From positions 248,001 to 312,000 of the forward strand of contig NZ_CP086068.1 in the NCBI RefSeq assembly GCF_020783335.1: DNA of 64,000 nucleotides, written 5' to 3'. A model generated the notes under the pieces. The model was not told where the DNA came from, ran no database searches, and was given only the letters and a program-made list of their open reading frames with translations. This DNA comes from Mucilaginibacter daejeonensis. Lineage in GTDB: Bacteria > Bacteroidota > Bacteroidia > Sphingobacteriales > Sphingobacteriaceae. Every line of letters begins with the position of its first letter. Within the stretch, counting starts at the first letter, position 1. Shown here one piece after another: positions 55,421 through 63,995 of the stretch. The position numbers and the translations under genes were made by a program.

Positions 55421-56152
55421 TTACCTGCGGCGGCCAAATATGCGCAGCAGCGACAGGAACAGGTTGATAAAGGTGATGTAGAGTGACATCGCGCCCATCA
55501 GCGCCAGCTTTTTGCCTTCAGCCTGGCCCATCTCTACACCGGTGCCAATGCGTTTCAGCATTTGTACCTTGTAAGCGGTAAGGCCCACAAACACGGCCAC
55601 GCCTACGTAGCTGATGATCTTGCTCAACTCATCACTCACCAGGAACATGTTCACGACCGATGCGATAACGAGGCCTATCAGGCCCATCACCATTAATGAA
55701 CCAAATTTGGTAAGATCGGTGTTAGTGGTGTAACCAGCTATTGCCATTAGCGCGAATACGGCAGCAGCCGTAACAAATACACCAAATACCGATCCCGAAG
55801 TGTACGCCAGCAGGATAAAGCTCAGGCTGATGCCCATTAACGAAGCATAGGCCAGGAACAATACCACTAATACCGGGTATGATATGCGGTTCAAACCAAA
55901 GTTCATGACCAGTACAAAGGCCAGTGGAGCGAAGATGGTAACGGTACCAAAGCCGGTCAACTTACCGGTGGTCAGGTTCACGATCATACCCAGCAGCTCC
56001 GCATTGGTAGCGAACAGGTATGCGAATACGCCCGATATGCCCAGAGCCACGAACATCCACATAAATACATTGGAAATGAATGTACGTGATGAGCCGGCCT
56101 CTTCTAACTGAATGATGTTACTGTATTGGTGATCAAATTTATTGTCTTCCAT
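55421..56152 (-). CDS. Bax inhibitor-1/YccA family membrane protein
   Basis: 243 residues with seven membrane segments (for example VFMWMFVALGISGVFAYLF and FVTAAAVFALMAIAGYTTN). The family includes YccA, an inhibitor of the FtsH protease, and eukaryotic Bax inhibitor-1. The C-terminus ends with a basic tail LLRIFGRRR. It is the first gene of the minus-strand series 51798-56152 and is preceded by a gene-free region of repeats. Confidence 0.9.
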   Translation of the reverse strand: MEDNKFDHQYSNIIQLEEAGSSRTFISNVFMWMFVALGISGVFAYLFATNAELLGMIVNLTTGKLTGFGTVTIFAPLAFVLVMNFGLNRISYPVLVVLFLAYASLMGISLSFILLAYTSGSVFGVFVTAAAVFALMAIAGYTTNTDLTKFGSLMVMGLIGLVIASVVNMFLVSDELSKIISYVGVAVFVGLTAYKVQMLKRIGTGVEMGQAEGKKLALMGAMSLYITFINLFLSLLRIFGRRR

Positions 56153-56305
56153 TTTCAGAGATAATTATATGAGTAAAGGTATGATATTTTTAAAATAAAC
56201 AAGTGTAATTGCAAAGGCCACGCCTATAGTTGGAACGTGATCTGAAGGCAGATCATTATACTTTTTTGCGGGTCAGAGAGCGTTAAGTAAGGTTATTGAT
56301 CACCA

Positions 56306-56404
56306 CGTCATGGCGAGGCACGAAGCTATCTCTGCACAGGATATTCACAGCCCCAAACACCAAGTCATGCTGATGGCTATCACCATCTCTCAAGCAAGGC
56401 GATC
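56306..56404 (+). repeat. REP-like unit A of the second locus
   Basis: Begins CGTCATGGCGAGGCACGAAGC (first hairpin, ATGGC/GCCAT type, here with one change) and contains GTCATGCTGATGGCT as the left arm of a second hairpin, then CATCTCTCAAGCAAGG. Arrangement differs from the 424-1260 locus: the second hairpin is in the opposite orientation. Confidence 0.75.
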
Positions 56405-56423
56405 GGTCCACCCATATCCCTGC

Positions 56424-56515
56424 CGTCATGGCGAGGCACGAAGCCATGACGTGGTGGAGGATATGCCCACTCCAAGATCAAGTCATGCTGATGACTATCA
56501 GCATCTATCATGGAA
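56424..56515 (+). repeat. REP-like unit B of the second locus
   Basis: CGTCATGGCGAGGCACGAAGCCATGACG gives a hairpin with ATGGC/GCCAT, and GTCATGCTGATGACTATCAG gives a second with ATGCTGAT/ATCAGCAT. Confidence 0.75.
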
Positions 56516-56596
56516 ATTCACAAAGTTGTGCTGTGCTGGTACTTCTTCTTGTGCCCTGTTAGGACAGGTAAAGTGAGTTTAACACTACTTGTGGAT

Positions 56597-56629
56597 GTAC
56601 TTTTTCTTTTATACAAAAGAAAAAGGTAC
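56597..56629 (+). repeat. A/T-rich palindrome
   Basis: GTAC-TTTTTCTTTT, loop ATAC, AAAAGAAAAAGGTAC: a 14-base stem with one bulge. No T-run or gene boundary explains it. It lies in the repeat region between two REP-like units. Confidence 0.7.
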
Positions 56630-56797
56630 CAAAAAGAAAACTTGCGGCTACGTCCTGTTGCTACTCATTGCTGTGCTTGTAGTTGGGTTTGTGCTACCCG
56701 CAACATTCCTGATGCCGCGAGAGGACGTTGGCGTTAGGTCTGTGCTTCTCCTCGCTGCCGTCAGCCCCCTCTTTACCGCAAACATCCATAAACCTAC

Positions 56798-56893
56798 CGT
56801 CATGGCGAGGCACGAAGCCATCTCTGCACAGGATATCCACAGCCTCAAAAACCAGGTCATGCTGATGGCTATCAGCATCTCTCATGCAAGGTG
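56798..56893 (+). repeat. REP-like unit C of the second locus
   Basis: The best preserved copy here: CGTCATGGCGAGG...GCCATCTCTGC and GTCATGCTGATGGCTATCAG followed by CATCTCTCATGCAAGG, whose reverse complement begins CCTTGCATGAGAGATG as in units 1-3 at the first locus. Confidence 0.8.
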
Positions 56894-56914
56894 ATTGATC
56901 CGCCCATCTTCACC

Positions 56915-56950
56915 TTCATGGTGAGGTACGAAGCCATCTCTGCTTAGGGC
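56915..56950 (+). repeat. REP-like partial unit D
   Basis: TTCATGGTGAGGTACGAAGCC followed by ATCTCTGC: a decayed first hairpin with no second half. Confidence 0.55.
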
Positions 56951-57070
56951 TTCAAATCAAGTCTGTTAAGCGAACTGTCCTTCAAATTCATTACAACAAA
57001 AAACGGGGCACCGCTCGCCGGTCCCCCGTTATCAACAAAAACACACTCAACCAAAACCATATTACTATGG

Positions 57071-60000
57071 TTAAGAACTTATTGCACCGATCTTTCTAAG
57101 CAGTTTACGATTGGCCCTTCTGTGGGTCAGCTTATAGATCATGGTGTATATGATAGGTAATATCAGTAAGGTCAATATGGTGGCGGTCACCAGTCCGCCG
57201 ATCACTACTATGGCCAATGGCTTTTGAGTTTCAGAACCGATACCTGTAGATATCGCTGCCGGCATCAAACCAATGGCGGCCATCAGAGCGGTCATCACCA
57301 CCGGGCGTACCCTCGAGATCACGCCTTGCAATATGGCATCTTCCAGGTGCATGCCGTCTTCCAGGTTCTTTTTGAACACTGATACCAGGATCACCCCGTT
57401 TTGTATACACACTCCGAACAAGGCAATGAAACCTATACCGGCCGATATACTGAAGTTGGTGCCGGTGATGTGCAGGGCCAGTATACCGCCAATGAGGGCA
57501 AATGGTACGTTCATGATCACCAGTATGGCATCCTTGGCGTTGCCAAAGGTCACGAACAGGATCAGGAAGATCACCACCAAACAGATCGGCACTACGTGAG
57601 CCAAAGTGTTGGATGCACGGATCTGGTTCTCAAATTCACCGTTCCAGGTAAAGGTGTAGCCCTGGTCAAGCTTAACGGCCTTGCCCACTTTTTGCTGAGC
57701 CTCAGCAATGGTGCTGCCCAGGTCGCGGCCACGTACCGAAAATTTGACGGCGATGTAGCGGCTGTTGTTATCACGGAAGATAAAGGCCGGGCCTGTGATC
57801 TTCTTGATGTTGGATATCTCTTTTATCGATATCTTGGAACCGGTCAGCGTAGGTACCATCAGGTTCTCGATCTTGTCCTGGGTATCGCGGTATTCTTTAC
57901 CGTAACGGATACGGATGTCGAACTTGCGCTCACCCTCGTACAGTTGTGAGGCTGCTTTACCGCCTATAGCCATCTCGATCACGGCGTTGGCATCGGCAGT
58001 AGCCACGCCATAGCGGGCCATTTTCTTTTGGTCGAGCTCGATCCTGAATTCAGGCTGGCCCAGGTTGCGCAGTACGCCAAGGTCTTCCACACCGTTGATG
58101 TTCTTGAGTACAGCCATCACGGCGTTGGCCTTTTGATCAAGCACATTAAAGTCGGGGCCAAATATCTTAACGGCCATAGATGCAGGTACACCGGCAACGG
58201 CCTCGGCCACGTTATCAATGATCGGTTGCGAGTAGTTGTAGATGATGCCCGGGAACTGGCTCAGTTTTTTATCCATCTGGGCGATCAGCTGCTCCTGGGT
58301 AATGTGGCGTTTCCACTGTTTCTTAGGCAACAGGTCCACCTGGATCTGCACATTAAAGAAACCTTTAGGGTCGGTACCGTCGTTGGTACGGCCCACTTGC
58401 GATAGCGTTTGTTTCACTTCAGGGAAGCTCATCAGGATGTCGCGCATCTTGTTGGTCACATCTACCGAACTTTCGAGCGAGGTGCTCATTGGCAACTGAG
58501 CGGTCACCCATAAGGCGCCTTCGTTCAGTTGCGGCAGGAACTCCGTACCCAGGAACTTGGCCGAGATAAAGGTGAGGGTCATGAACGCGATCGACACGAT
58601 CAGACTCAGCTTTTGGTTACGGTAAGTGAAATTGAACATGCGGCGGATACCGTTCTCGAAAAAGATCACCACCGGGTTGTGTTTCTCTTTCACATTCTTA
58701 CGCAGCAGGATGCTCGATAGGGCAGGCACCAGTGTCAAAGTGAACAATAGCGCACCAAGCAAGGCAAAACCCAGAGTGTAAGCCAGCGGCGAGAACATTT
58801 TACCTTCCACCTTTTGGAAAGCGAAGATCGGCACCAGGCAGGTCAGGATGATCAGCTTGGAGAAGAAGATGGCCTTGCCCATTTCGGCGCCCACATTCTT
58901 GAACAGGCCCAACTTGGCCAGTTTGTTGAATTTCTCCATGCCTACCTCGTGCGCCTTATGGTCAAGCGCCACAAAGATCCCTTCAACCATCACCACCGCT
59001 CCATCTATGATGATACCGAAATCGACAGCACCCATAGAGAGCAGGTTGGCACTCATGCCTTTCAACTTAAGGCAGATAAAGGCGAACAACAGTGCCAGCG
59101 GAATGATGATGGCCACGGTAACAGTGGTGCGCCAGTCGGCCATGAAGAGGAACACGATCACGGTCACCAGTATGATACCTTCAAAAAGGTTATGCAGTAC
59201 GGTCTCGGTACAAAAATCGATCAGGTTAGTACGGTCGTAAAAGGTCGATATTTTGACATCCTTAGGCAACACATTATTGTTCAGGTCATCGACCTTGGCG
59301 CGGATGCGTTGCAGCACGTCGGCCGGGTTCTCACCTTTACGCATCACCACTATACCCTCGATCACGTCGTTCTTTTTGTCGCGGCCTACCTGTCCTAAGC
59401 GTGGCAGCCCGCTCTCTTTGATCTGGGCAACGTTCTTGGTCAGGATCGGTACGTTGTTCACGTTCTTGATGATCACGTTCTCCAGCTCGCTGATGTTGTT
59501 GATCAGGCCTATACCACGTACCACAAAGGCCTGGTCGTTCTTCTCGATCACATCGCCACCTACGTTGATGTTGCTGCGGTTAACGGCATTGTACACATCA
59601 AGCGAGGTAAGGCCATATTTTTGAAGTAATGACGGGTTAACACTTACCTCGTAGGTCTTTTCTTCGCCACCAAAGCTGTTCACGTCGGCAACGCCGGGGA
59701 TAGATTTGAACTGGCGATCAAGCACCCAATCCTGAATGGCGGTAAGCTCGTGCAATGATTTGGTGCGGCTCTTTAGCGTGTAGCGGAAGATCTCGCCGGT
59801 GGGTCCATATGGAGGCTCTATCTCCGGCTTAACTCCATCAGGAAGTTCGGCGTTGATGATGCGGCTCATTACCTGTTGGCGGGCAAAGGAGTCGTCAACA
59901 TCATCATCAAAAATGATACGCACGTACGACAGGCCAAAGGATGAGGTGGTACGCAGGTTCGATTTCTTTTGTACCGAGTTGAGCACGGTCTCCATTGGGA

Positions 60001-60208
60001 TGGTCACCAGTTTCTCCATTTCCTCGGCGCTGTGGCCGGGCCATTGCGCAATGATGATGATCTGGGTATTGGTCACATCAGGAAAGGTCTCGATGGGGGT
60101 ATTCAGGTAGCTCCATACTCCTAAGATGGCCAGTACTCCTGTCATGAAGAATACCATTGCCCGGTGGCGGAGTGAGAAGTATATTATATTTTTAATGAGC
60201 TTATTCAT
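57071..60208 (-). CDS. czcA: RND heavy-metal efflux pump, inner-membrane transporter (CzcA/CusA family)
   Basis: 1045 residues, the usual RND length, with the N-terminal helix, two large periplasmic loops and 12 predicted membrane helices. The helix-4 motif reads DFGIIIDGAVVMVE, the pattern of the divalent-cation (Co/Zn/Cd/Ni) pumps rather than the copper/silver CusA type. GXXX-rich C-terminal helices (SAGIGFIALFGVCIQNGVILV) match too. It exports metal with proton exchange. It is the third gene of an operon with czcC and czcB. The exact metal is inferred. Confidence 0.93.
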   Translation of the reverse strand: MNKLIKNIIYFSLRHRAMVFFMTGVLAILGVWSYLNTPIETFPDVTNTQIIIIAQWPGHSAEEMEKLVTIPMETVLNSVQKKSNLRTTSSFGLSYVRIIFDDDVDDSFARQQVMSRIINAELPDGVKPEIEPPYGPTGEIFRYTLKSRTKSLHELTAIQDWVLDRQFKSIPGVADVNSFGGEEKTYEVSVNPSLLQKYGLTSLDVYNAVNRSNINVGGDVIEKNDQAFVVRGIGLINNISELENVIIKNVNNVPILTKNVAQIKESGLPRLGQVGRDKKNDVIEGIVVMRKGENPADVLQRIRAKVDDLNNNVLPKDVKISTFYDRTNLIDFCTETVLHNLFEGIILVTVIVFLFMADWRTTVTVAIIIPLALLFAFICLKLKGMSANLLSMGAVDFGIIIDGAVVMVEGIFVALDHKAHEVGMEKFNKLAKLGLFKNVGAEMGKAIFFSKLIILTCLVPIFAFQKVEGKMFSPLAYTLGFALLGALLFTLTLVPALSSILLRKNVKEKHNPVVIFFENGIRRMFNFTYRNQKLSLIVSIAFMTLTFISAKFLGTEFLPQLNEGALWVTAQLPMSTSLESSVDVTNKMRDILMSFPEVKQTLSQVGRTNDGTDPKGFFNVQIQVDLLPKKQWKRHITQEQLIAQMDKKLSQFPGIIYNYSQPIIDNVAEAVAGVPASMAVKIFGPDFNVLDQKANAVMAVLKNINGVEDLGVLRNLGQPEFRIELDQKKMARYGVATADANAVIEMAIGGKAASQLYEGERKFDIRIRYGKEYRDTQDKIENLMVPTLTGSKISIKEISNIKKITGPAFIFRDNNSRYIAVKFSVRGRDLGSTIAEAQQKVGKAVKLDQGYTFTWNGEFENQIRASNTLAHVVPICLVVIFLILFVTFGNAKDAILVIMNVPFALIGGILALHITGTNFSISAGIGFIALFGVCIQNGVILVSVFKKNLEDGMHLEDAILQGVISRVRPVVMTALMAAIGLMPAAISTGIGSETQKPLAIVVIGGLVTATILTLLILPIIYTMIYKLTHRRANRKLLRKIGAISS

Positions 60209-60292
60209 TATCGTAAAGCTTGGCAGGCGCGGGCCTGCTGGTCAGGTAACATCGTTCGTTGTAATTAGGGAAAAGTATTACGATCAGCTTGA

Positions 60293-61390
60293 TCAATCGC
60301 CAACAAGGGCGTTGTATAACAGCAGCTGATTTTTCGAGATCACCCTTTCGCCCGGCTTAATGCCAGCCGCTACATAAGTGGTATCCTCCACCGATTTGAT
60401 CACATTCACTTCGCGCACGCTCAGGTTGCACTTGTCGCGGTAGATCACCACATAGTTCTTACCACTATCAAAAACCACTGCGCCTGCCGGAATGGCCACG
60501 GCTTGTGCGGCCTCGTTGTTGCTCACCATCACGTTGGTGAACATCTCTGGTTTTAGCAGCATATCAGGGTTAGGAAGTGATATACGTACGGTCAGTACCT
60601 TGCTGTCTGAGTCCAGTACCGAACCCACATTATCGACCTTACCGGTGAACACTTTGCCAGGGTAAGCCAGTGTGGTGATGTGGGCAGTGTAGCCTACGCG
60701 CACCTTGGCAATGTCAGACTCAAATACGTTGGCCTTGATCCAAACATCCTTCATGTCAGATATGGTGAACATGCTGCTACCATTATCAGGACGGATGTAG
60801 TTACCCGAGGTGATGTTCTTTTCAACGATGTAGCCACTACGAGGGGCTTTTACCACCAGCGTCCCGGCTGCATTGGTGTTACCGCCCCCGTTTATGGCGA
60901 TCTGTTCGCGCAGCTTGTTATCAGCAGCTACGGCTTTATTATAGTTCTCTTTAGCTTCGGTGTAATCACGCTCGCTCGATATACCATTTTTGTACAGGTA
61001 TTCGGCTTGTTGCAACTGGCGTTTGCTGATGGCCAGATCGGCTTTGGCCGATGTCAGGTCGGAGTAGTTGCCGGCCACATCGGCGCTGCGTATAACGGCC
61101 AGTACCTGGCCTGCGGTAACCTTATCACCTAATGATACGTTCACCTTCATGACTTGGCCGCTGGCAAAAGGGAATACTTTTACCACATTGTTCTCATCGA
61201 AAGATACCTCACCGGTAAGGTTCAGCTCATTCTTCATAGCCGATTCGCGGGCGGTATCCACCTCGATCATTTTAGCCAGCGAGTCGCTCACGCAAACCTG
61301 CTTGCTTTCCATGGTGCCGGTCTTTTTCTCTTCGCACGAGGCAAGCGCCACCACGGCGGCCATTACCAGGTATATTGCTTTAATTCTCAT
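60293..61390 (-). CDS. czcB: RND efflux periplasmic adaptor protein (CzcB/HlyD family)
   Basis: 365 residues. Lipobox at ALASC (Cys19) suggests a lipoprotein. Then the barrel-sandwich strand FPFASGQVMKVNVSLGDKVTAGQVLAVI, an alpha-hairpin (about 130-180: AKADLAISKRQLQQAEYLYKNG), and the second half of the lipoyl-like domain (APRSGYIVEKNITSGNYI) followed by beta-barrel domains. It joins the RND pump to the outer-membrane channel. A CzcB-type histidine-rich metal sensor is absent. Confidence 0.92.
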   Translation of the reverse strand: MRIKAIYLVMAAVVALASCEEKKTGTMESKQVCVSDSLAKMIEVDTARESAMKNELNLTGEVSFDENNVVKVFPFASGQVMKVNVSLGDKVTAGQVLAVIRSADVAGNYSDLTSAKADLAISKRQLQQAEYLYKNGISSERDYTEAKENYNKAVAADNKLREQIAINGGGNTNAAGTLVVKAPRSGYIVEKNITSGNYIRPDNGSSMFTISDMKDVWIKANVFESDIAKVRVGYTAHITTLAYPGKVFTGKVDNVGSVLDSDSKVLTVRISLPNPDMLLKPEMFTNVMVSNNEAAQAVAIPAGAVVFDSGKNYVVIYRDKCNLSVREVNVIKSVEDTTYVAAGIKPGERVISKNQLLLYNALVGD

Positions 61391-61433
61391 TTTGAAATGC
61401 TTTATTGGGGTGTGTTCTTGGTTAGCTGTTGAT

Positions 61434-62711
61434 TTATTTCTCCGCCACTACGTTAGTGCCTACGGCGTAGTTAAGATCGGCAATGGCTTTTTGCAGATTA
61501 AGCTGCTGTTGTATGATCTTGATCTTGGTCTCTTTATAGGAGTCAAAAAAGTCGATGAACTCGGGCAGGCTGATCTGGCGTTGCTGGAAGCTCTTCATCA
61601 TGGCATTAAAGATCTGATCGTAACGCTCGTAAAAATCGATCTCGTTCTTGTTCAGTAACTGCTGGCTCAGTTTGTATTGGGCAACGGCCTCATATACATC
61701 ATTACGTACCTGCAGCTCGTTGTTCTTCACCACTAATTCCTGGCCTTGCGCCTGTAACCTGGCCGACTTGATGTTGCCCTGGTTGCGGTTAAAGAACGGC
61801 AGCGGAGCACTGATCTGTAAGCCCACGTAGTTGTTGGCATAACTGCTGCGTTGGTCAAAAGCGGCACCCACGGTAATGTCGGGCACGGCCAGCGCTTTTT
61901 GCAGGTCCAGGTTATGGTTGTTTTGATCTAATGTATAGCGGTTGCCTAAGTAATCGGCGCGGTTGGTAAGCGCCTGATCAGCTAACGATCTCGGGTCAAG
62001 CGGCACTTCACCCGGAGGGATCACCGCGATCTGCGGAACGATGTACTGCGATTCCTTAACGGCCAGTATGGTCTTTAGCTCAGTTTGCAGCTGGTTTAAC
62101 TGGCGCTCATTGTCAACCATCTCATTTTGCAGGCCAAATAACAAGGCCTTTAAACGTACCAGGTCCTTTAAGGAGGTGTTACCTGACTGGTAAGCCTTGT
62201 CTGACGCGCTGACCAAATTTTTGGCCGAAGCGATCTCTACCGCGTATACTTGGCGCTGGGCGATCAGGTTGGCCACCTGGGCCATATCCAGTTGCAGGTT
62301 GTAACGCAGGTTACGCAGCAGGTCATCAAAGGCGGCCTGTTGTATGCGGGTGCCGTCCTCGGCGATCTTCACCTGTTTACCACGTTTGCCGGCGGTTTGG
62401 ATCAGCTGGCTCAACTGAACAAAGATCTGCCCGGTGTTGCTGTTATGTTGAAAGTATTTGCCGCTTACGTCGGTGATGTTCTGATCGGTGGCCAGCACGG
62501 GGTTGTCCCACAGTTTGGCTTGTTTTACTAATGCCTGTGCAGCATCAACATTGTATTTTTGGGCAAGCAGGCTGAAGTTGTTCTGAATGAACATTTTTTC
62601 CGCATCCTTAAAGGTGATGCGAAGGCTGTCGGTTTGCCCGAAAGCGCTTGCCGAACTTGCAAGTATGATGAATAACAATAGGGCTCTCACCCCCTTAACT
62701 AACGCTCTCAT
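61434..62711 (-). CDS. czcC: TolC-family outer-membrane channel (CzcC-like)
   Basis: 425 residues from the ATG at 62709-62711, which starts a signal peptide (LLLFIILASSASAFGQ). Two TolC-like coiled repeats (about 40-220 and 230-420) with the usual NLIAQRQVYAVEIASAKNLV and LQVRNDVYEAVAQYKLSQQLL segments identify an outer-membrane efflux protein. It is the first gene of the czcCBA operon and exports through the outer membrane. The 12-codon upstream extension was rejected. Confidence 0.92.
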   Translation of the reverse strand: MRALVKGVRALLLFIILASSASAFGQTDSLRITFKDAEKMFIQNNFSLLAQKYNVDAAQALVKQAKLWDNPVLATDQNITDVSGKYFQHNSNTGQIFVQLSQLIQTAGKRGKQVKIAEDGTRIQQAAFDDLLRNLRYNLQLDMAQVANLIAQRQVYAVEIASAKNLVSASDKAYQSGNTSLKDLVRLKALLFGLQNEMVDNERQLNQLQTELKTILAVKESQYIVPQIAVIPPGEVPLDPRSLADQALTNRADYLGNRYTLDQNNHNLDLQKALAVPDITVGAAFDQRSSYANNYVGLQISAPLPFFNRNQGNIKSARLQAQGQELVVKNNELQVRNDVYEAVAQYKLSQQLLNKNEIDFYERYDQIFNAMMKSFQQRQISLPEFIDFFDSYKETKIKIIQQQLNLQKAIADLNYAVGTNVVAEK

Positions 62712-62735
62712 GTGTGTCTTGAAATATTGATAATT

Positions 62736-62743
62736 CAAAACTA
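62736..62743 (-). promoter_or_regulatory. -7 element of the efflux operon promoter
   Basis: On the minus strand TAGTTTTG (TAnnTTTG) lies 24 bases before the czcC start codon. A -33 element is not obvious, which may mean that an activator is needed. Confidence 0.5.
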
Positions 62744-62904
62744 TCACAGCCGAATTGGATCAGCATTAAACCTGCATTAGAATGACATTAAAAAAAATGC
62801 ACAGGCCAAAAAGCAAGAAAATAAGAAGAAGTAATGGTTTTAAGTATTTGATATTCAGTTATTTGTGGTTATTGAAACATCGGGATAAAAACCCCGTAAA
62901 ACAG

Positions 62905-62934
62905 CAAAGCCCCCTGATGGGCAGGGGACTTTTA
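62905..62934 (-). terminator. Terminator of the tRNA-like RNA gene
   Basis: On the minus strand AGTCCCCTG and CAGGGGGCT form a 9-bp stem (one T-G pair) with loop CCCAT, followed by TTGCTGTTTT. It lies 34 bases downstream of the tRNA-like domain. Confidence 0.82.
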
Positions 62935-62967
62935 CTAACCAATTATAAACCTAAATTATGAGAAGAG

Positions 62968-63076
62968 CTGTTGGGGAAGGATTCGAACCTTCAAAGAGTG
63001 GTTAGCCCGAGGGTTTCCCATTATCTCCGCCACCGGGACAAGGAGGTGTGTCTGCCAAAAATTTCACCACCCAACA
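62968..63076 (-). ncRNA. tRNA-like RNA of unknown identity (109 nt, non-canonical)
   Basis: On the minus strand the acceptor arms TGTTGGG and CCCAACA pair perfectly (7 bp). A D-arm of leucine-type layout (GTG, loop with GGCAGA, CAC) follows, and the T-arm is GAAGG-TTCGAAT-CCTTC, directly joined to the acceptor as in a tRNA. The rest does not fit: the 17-base anticodon arm CCTCC-TTGTCCC-GGTGG has a central T-T mismatch and would give anticodon GTC, and about 37 bases separate it from the T-stem. CCA is not encoded. It has a strong promoter and a terminator. It could be a decayed tRNA, a type II tRNA with an insertion or a regulatory tRNA mimic. It is not tmRNA. Confidence 0.65.
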
Positions 63077-63123
63077 TTTTGTTTTTTAGAACGAACGATC
63101 GGCATTTTTCCGACCGCTTGATA

Positions 63124-63155
63124 CAAAGTTAAGTCGATCATCATTTTCTTGCAAA
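63124..63155 (-). promoter_or_regulatory. Promoter of the tRNA-like RNA gene
   Basis: On the minus strand -33 TTTGC (63155-63151), a 19-base spacer and -7 TAACTTTG (63131-63124): a full consensus match. The predicted transcript runs from near 63118 to the terminator at 62905, about 210 nt, with a small leader hairpin (CGGTCGG/CCGATCG). Confidence 0.82.
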
Positions 63156-63228
63156 TATTTCAATAAAATATTTGCATTTTTATTCAAATTTTAATTATCC
63201 TTGTGTATAAATATATTAATAAGAATTT

Positions 63229-63705
63229 ATGCCGCACAGAAAAGCTCAAAATTTAGAAATTGATAATTTGGATATACAGATCCTGTCTATCCTGATGAAA
63301 AACGCAACAACTCCCTACACCGAGATCGCTAAAGACCTTATCGTATCAGGCGGTACCATACACGTACGTATGAAAAAGTTAGAGGAAATGGGAGTGATCA
63401 AAGGCGCCAGCTTAGAGGTGAACCCGCAAAAGCTTGGTTTTGACGTGACCGCATTTTTAGGCATCTACCTTGAAAAAGGCTCACAATACCACGAGGCCGT
63501 TAAAAAGCTGAAAGAGATCAACGAGATCGTTGAGCTGCATTACACCACCGGCGAGTGGAGTATATTTGCCAAGATCGTATGTCATGATACCAACCACCTG
63601 CGCGAGGTGTTGAACGAGAACATCCAGAGCGTACCCGGCATACAACGCACCGAGACCTTTATATCATTAGAGGAATCGATCAAAAGGCAGATCACTTTAG
63701 AGTAA
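63229..63705 (+). CDS. Lrp/AsnC family transcriptional regulator
   Basis: 158 residues. N-terminal HTH (LDIQILSILMKNATTPYTEIAKDLIVSGGTIHVRMKKLEEMG, residues about 14-55) and C-terminal RAM ligand domain (about 70-155: VTAFLGIYLEKGSQYHEAV, then ELHYTTGEWSIFAKI). Such proteins respond to amino acids and regulate amino acid metabolism; the effector is unknown. It is divergent from the tRNA-like RNA gene with a shared 110-base upstream region. A -7-like TATCCTTG lies near 63196. Confidence 0.92.
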   Translation: MPHRKAQNLEIDNLDIQILSILMKNATTPYTEIAKDLIVSGGTIHVRMKKLEEMGVIKGASLEVNPQKLGFDVTAFLGIYLEKGSQYHEAVKKLKEINEIVELHYTTGEWSIFAKIVCHDTNHLREVLNENIQSVPGIQRTETFISLEESIKRQITLE

Positions 63706-63744
63706 CAGCTGGTAGCGGCATAGCTATCAAGCATATATTGATAT

Positions 63745-63782
63745 AAAAAAAGCACCGGGCGTTAAGCGTCCGGTGCTTTTGT
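63745..63782. terminator. Terminator between the Lrp gene and the small membrane protein gene
   Basis: AGCACCGGGCG (63751-63761) pairs with CGTCCGGTGCT with one G-T pair around a short TTAAG loop, flanked by A- and T-runs on both sides, so it can work for both converging genes. Confidence 0.9.
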
Positions 63783-63800
63783 GCTATCATGCGGAACAGT

Positions 63801-63995
63801 CTATTTTTTGACCGGCCGCTGCGTGTTTTTTACTTCTTTCAGCAATTGTACCTTGAGGTATATAAAGATACCGGCTATGATCACCGCCCCGGTCAAAAAG
63901 TCGTAACGGTGGTTGGTAAAGCCCCAGTATACCGTATACAGGCATATGAATATGCCAATGTTATACAATACACTTAGTAACATTTTTTTGCCCAT
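63801..63995 (-). CDS. Small membrane protein, unknown function (DUF6358-like)
   Basis: 64 residues with two hydrophobic segments (LLSVLYNIGIFICLYTVYWGF and LTGAVIIAGIFIYLKVQLL) and a basic C-terminus KNTQRPVKK. The layout of two helices with a short loop (TNHRYDF) resembles a small family known mainly from Sphingobacteriaceae. The name is a tentative match from memory and no function is known. It starts five bases from the window edge and is complete. Confidence 0.7.
   Translation of the reverse strand: MGKKMLLSVLYNIGIFICLYTVYWGFTNHRYDFLTGAVIIAGIFIYLKVQLLKEVKNTQRPVKK

Larger units (their letters stand above)
56153..57070. other. Gene-free region with REP-like hairpins and one A/T palindrome
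   Basis: About 900 bases without a believable gene. It holds three full and one partial copy of the REP-like superfamily (annotated separately) and the palindrome at 56597-56629. The rest is unremarkable; short open frames here read through the repeats and resemble no family. Confidence 0.7.

Noticed and set aside
56510-56894. Short overlapping open frames in the repeat region after the Bax inhibitor gene
   Set aside because: They read through REP-like copies and the A/T palindrome, change frame between copies and lack a plausible start or family match.
58814-59398. Open frames antisense to czcA
   Set aside because: CzcA is intact across this region; the frames are mirror images of conserved membrane-protein codons.
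62968-63076. tmRNA (ssrA) or selenocysteine tRNA
   Set aside because: There is no tmRNA-like 5' half or tag frame, and no TCA anticodon or 8-bp acceptor stem; only tRNA-like features remain.
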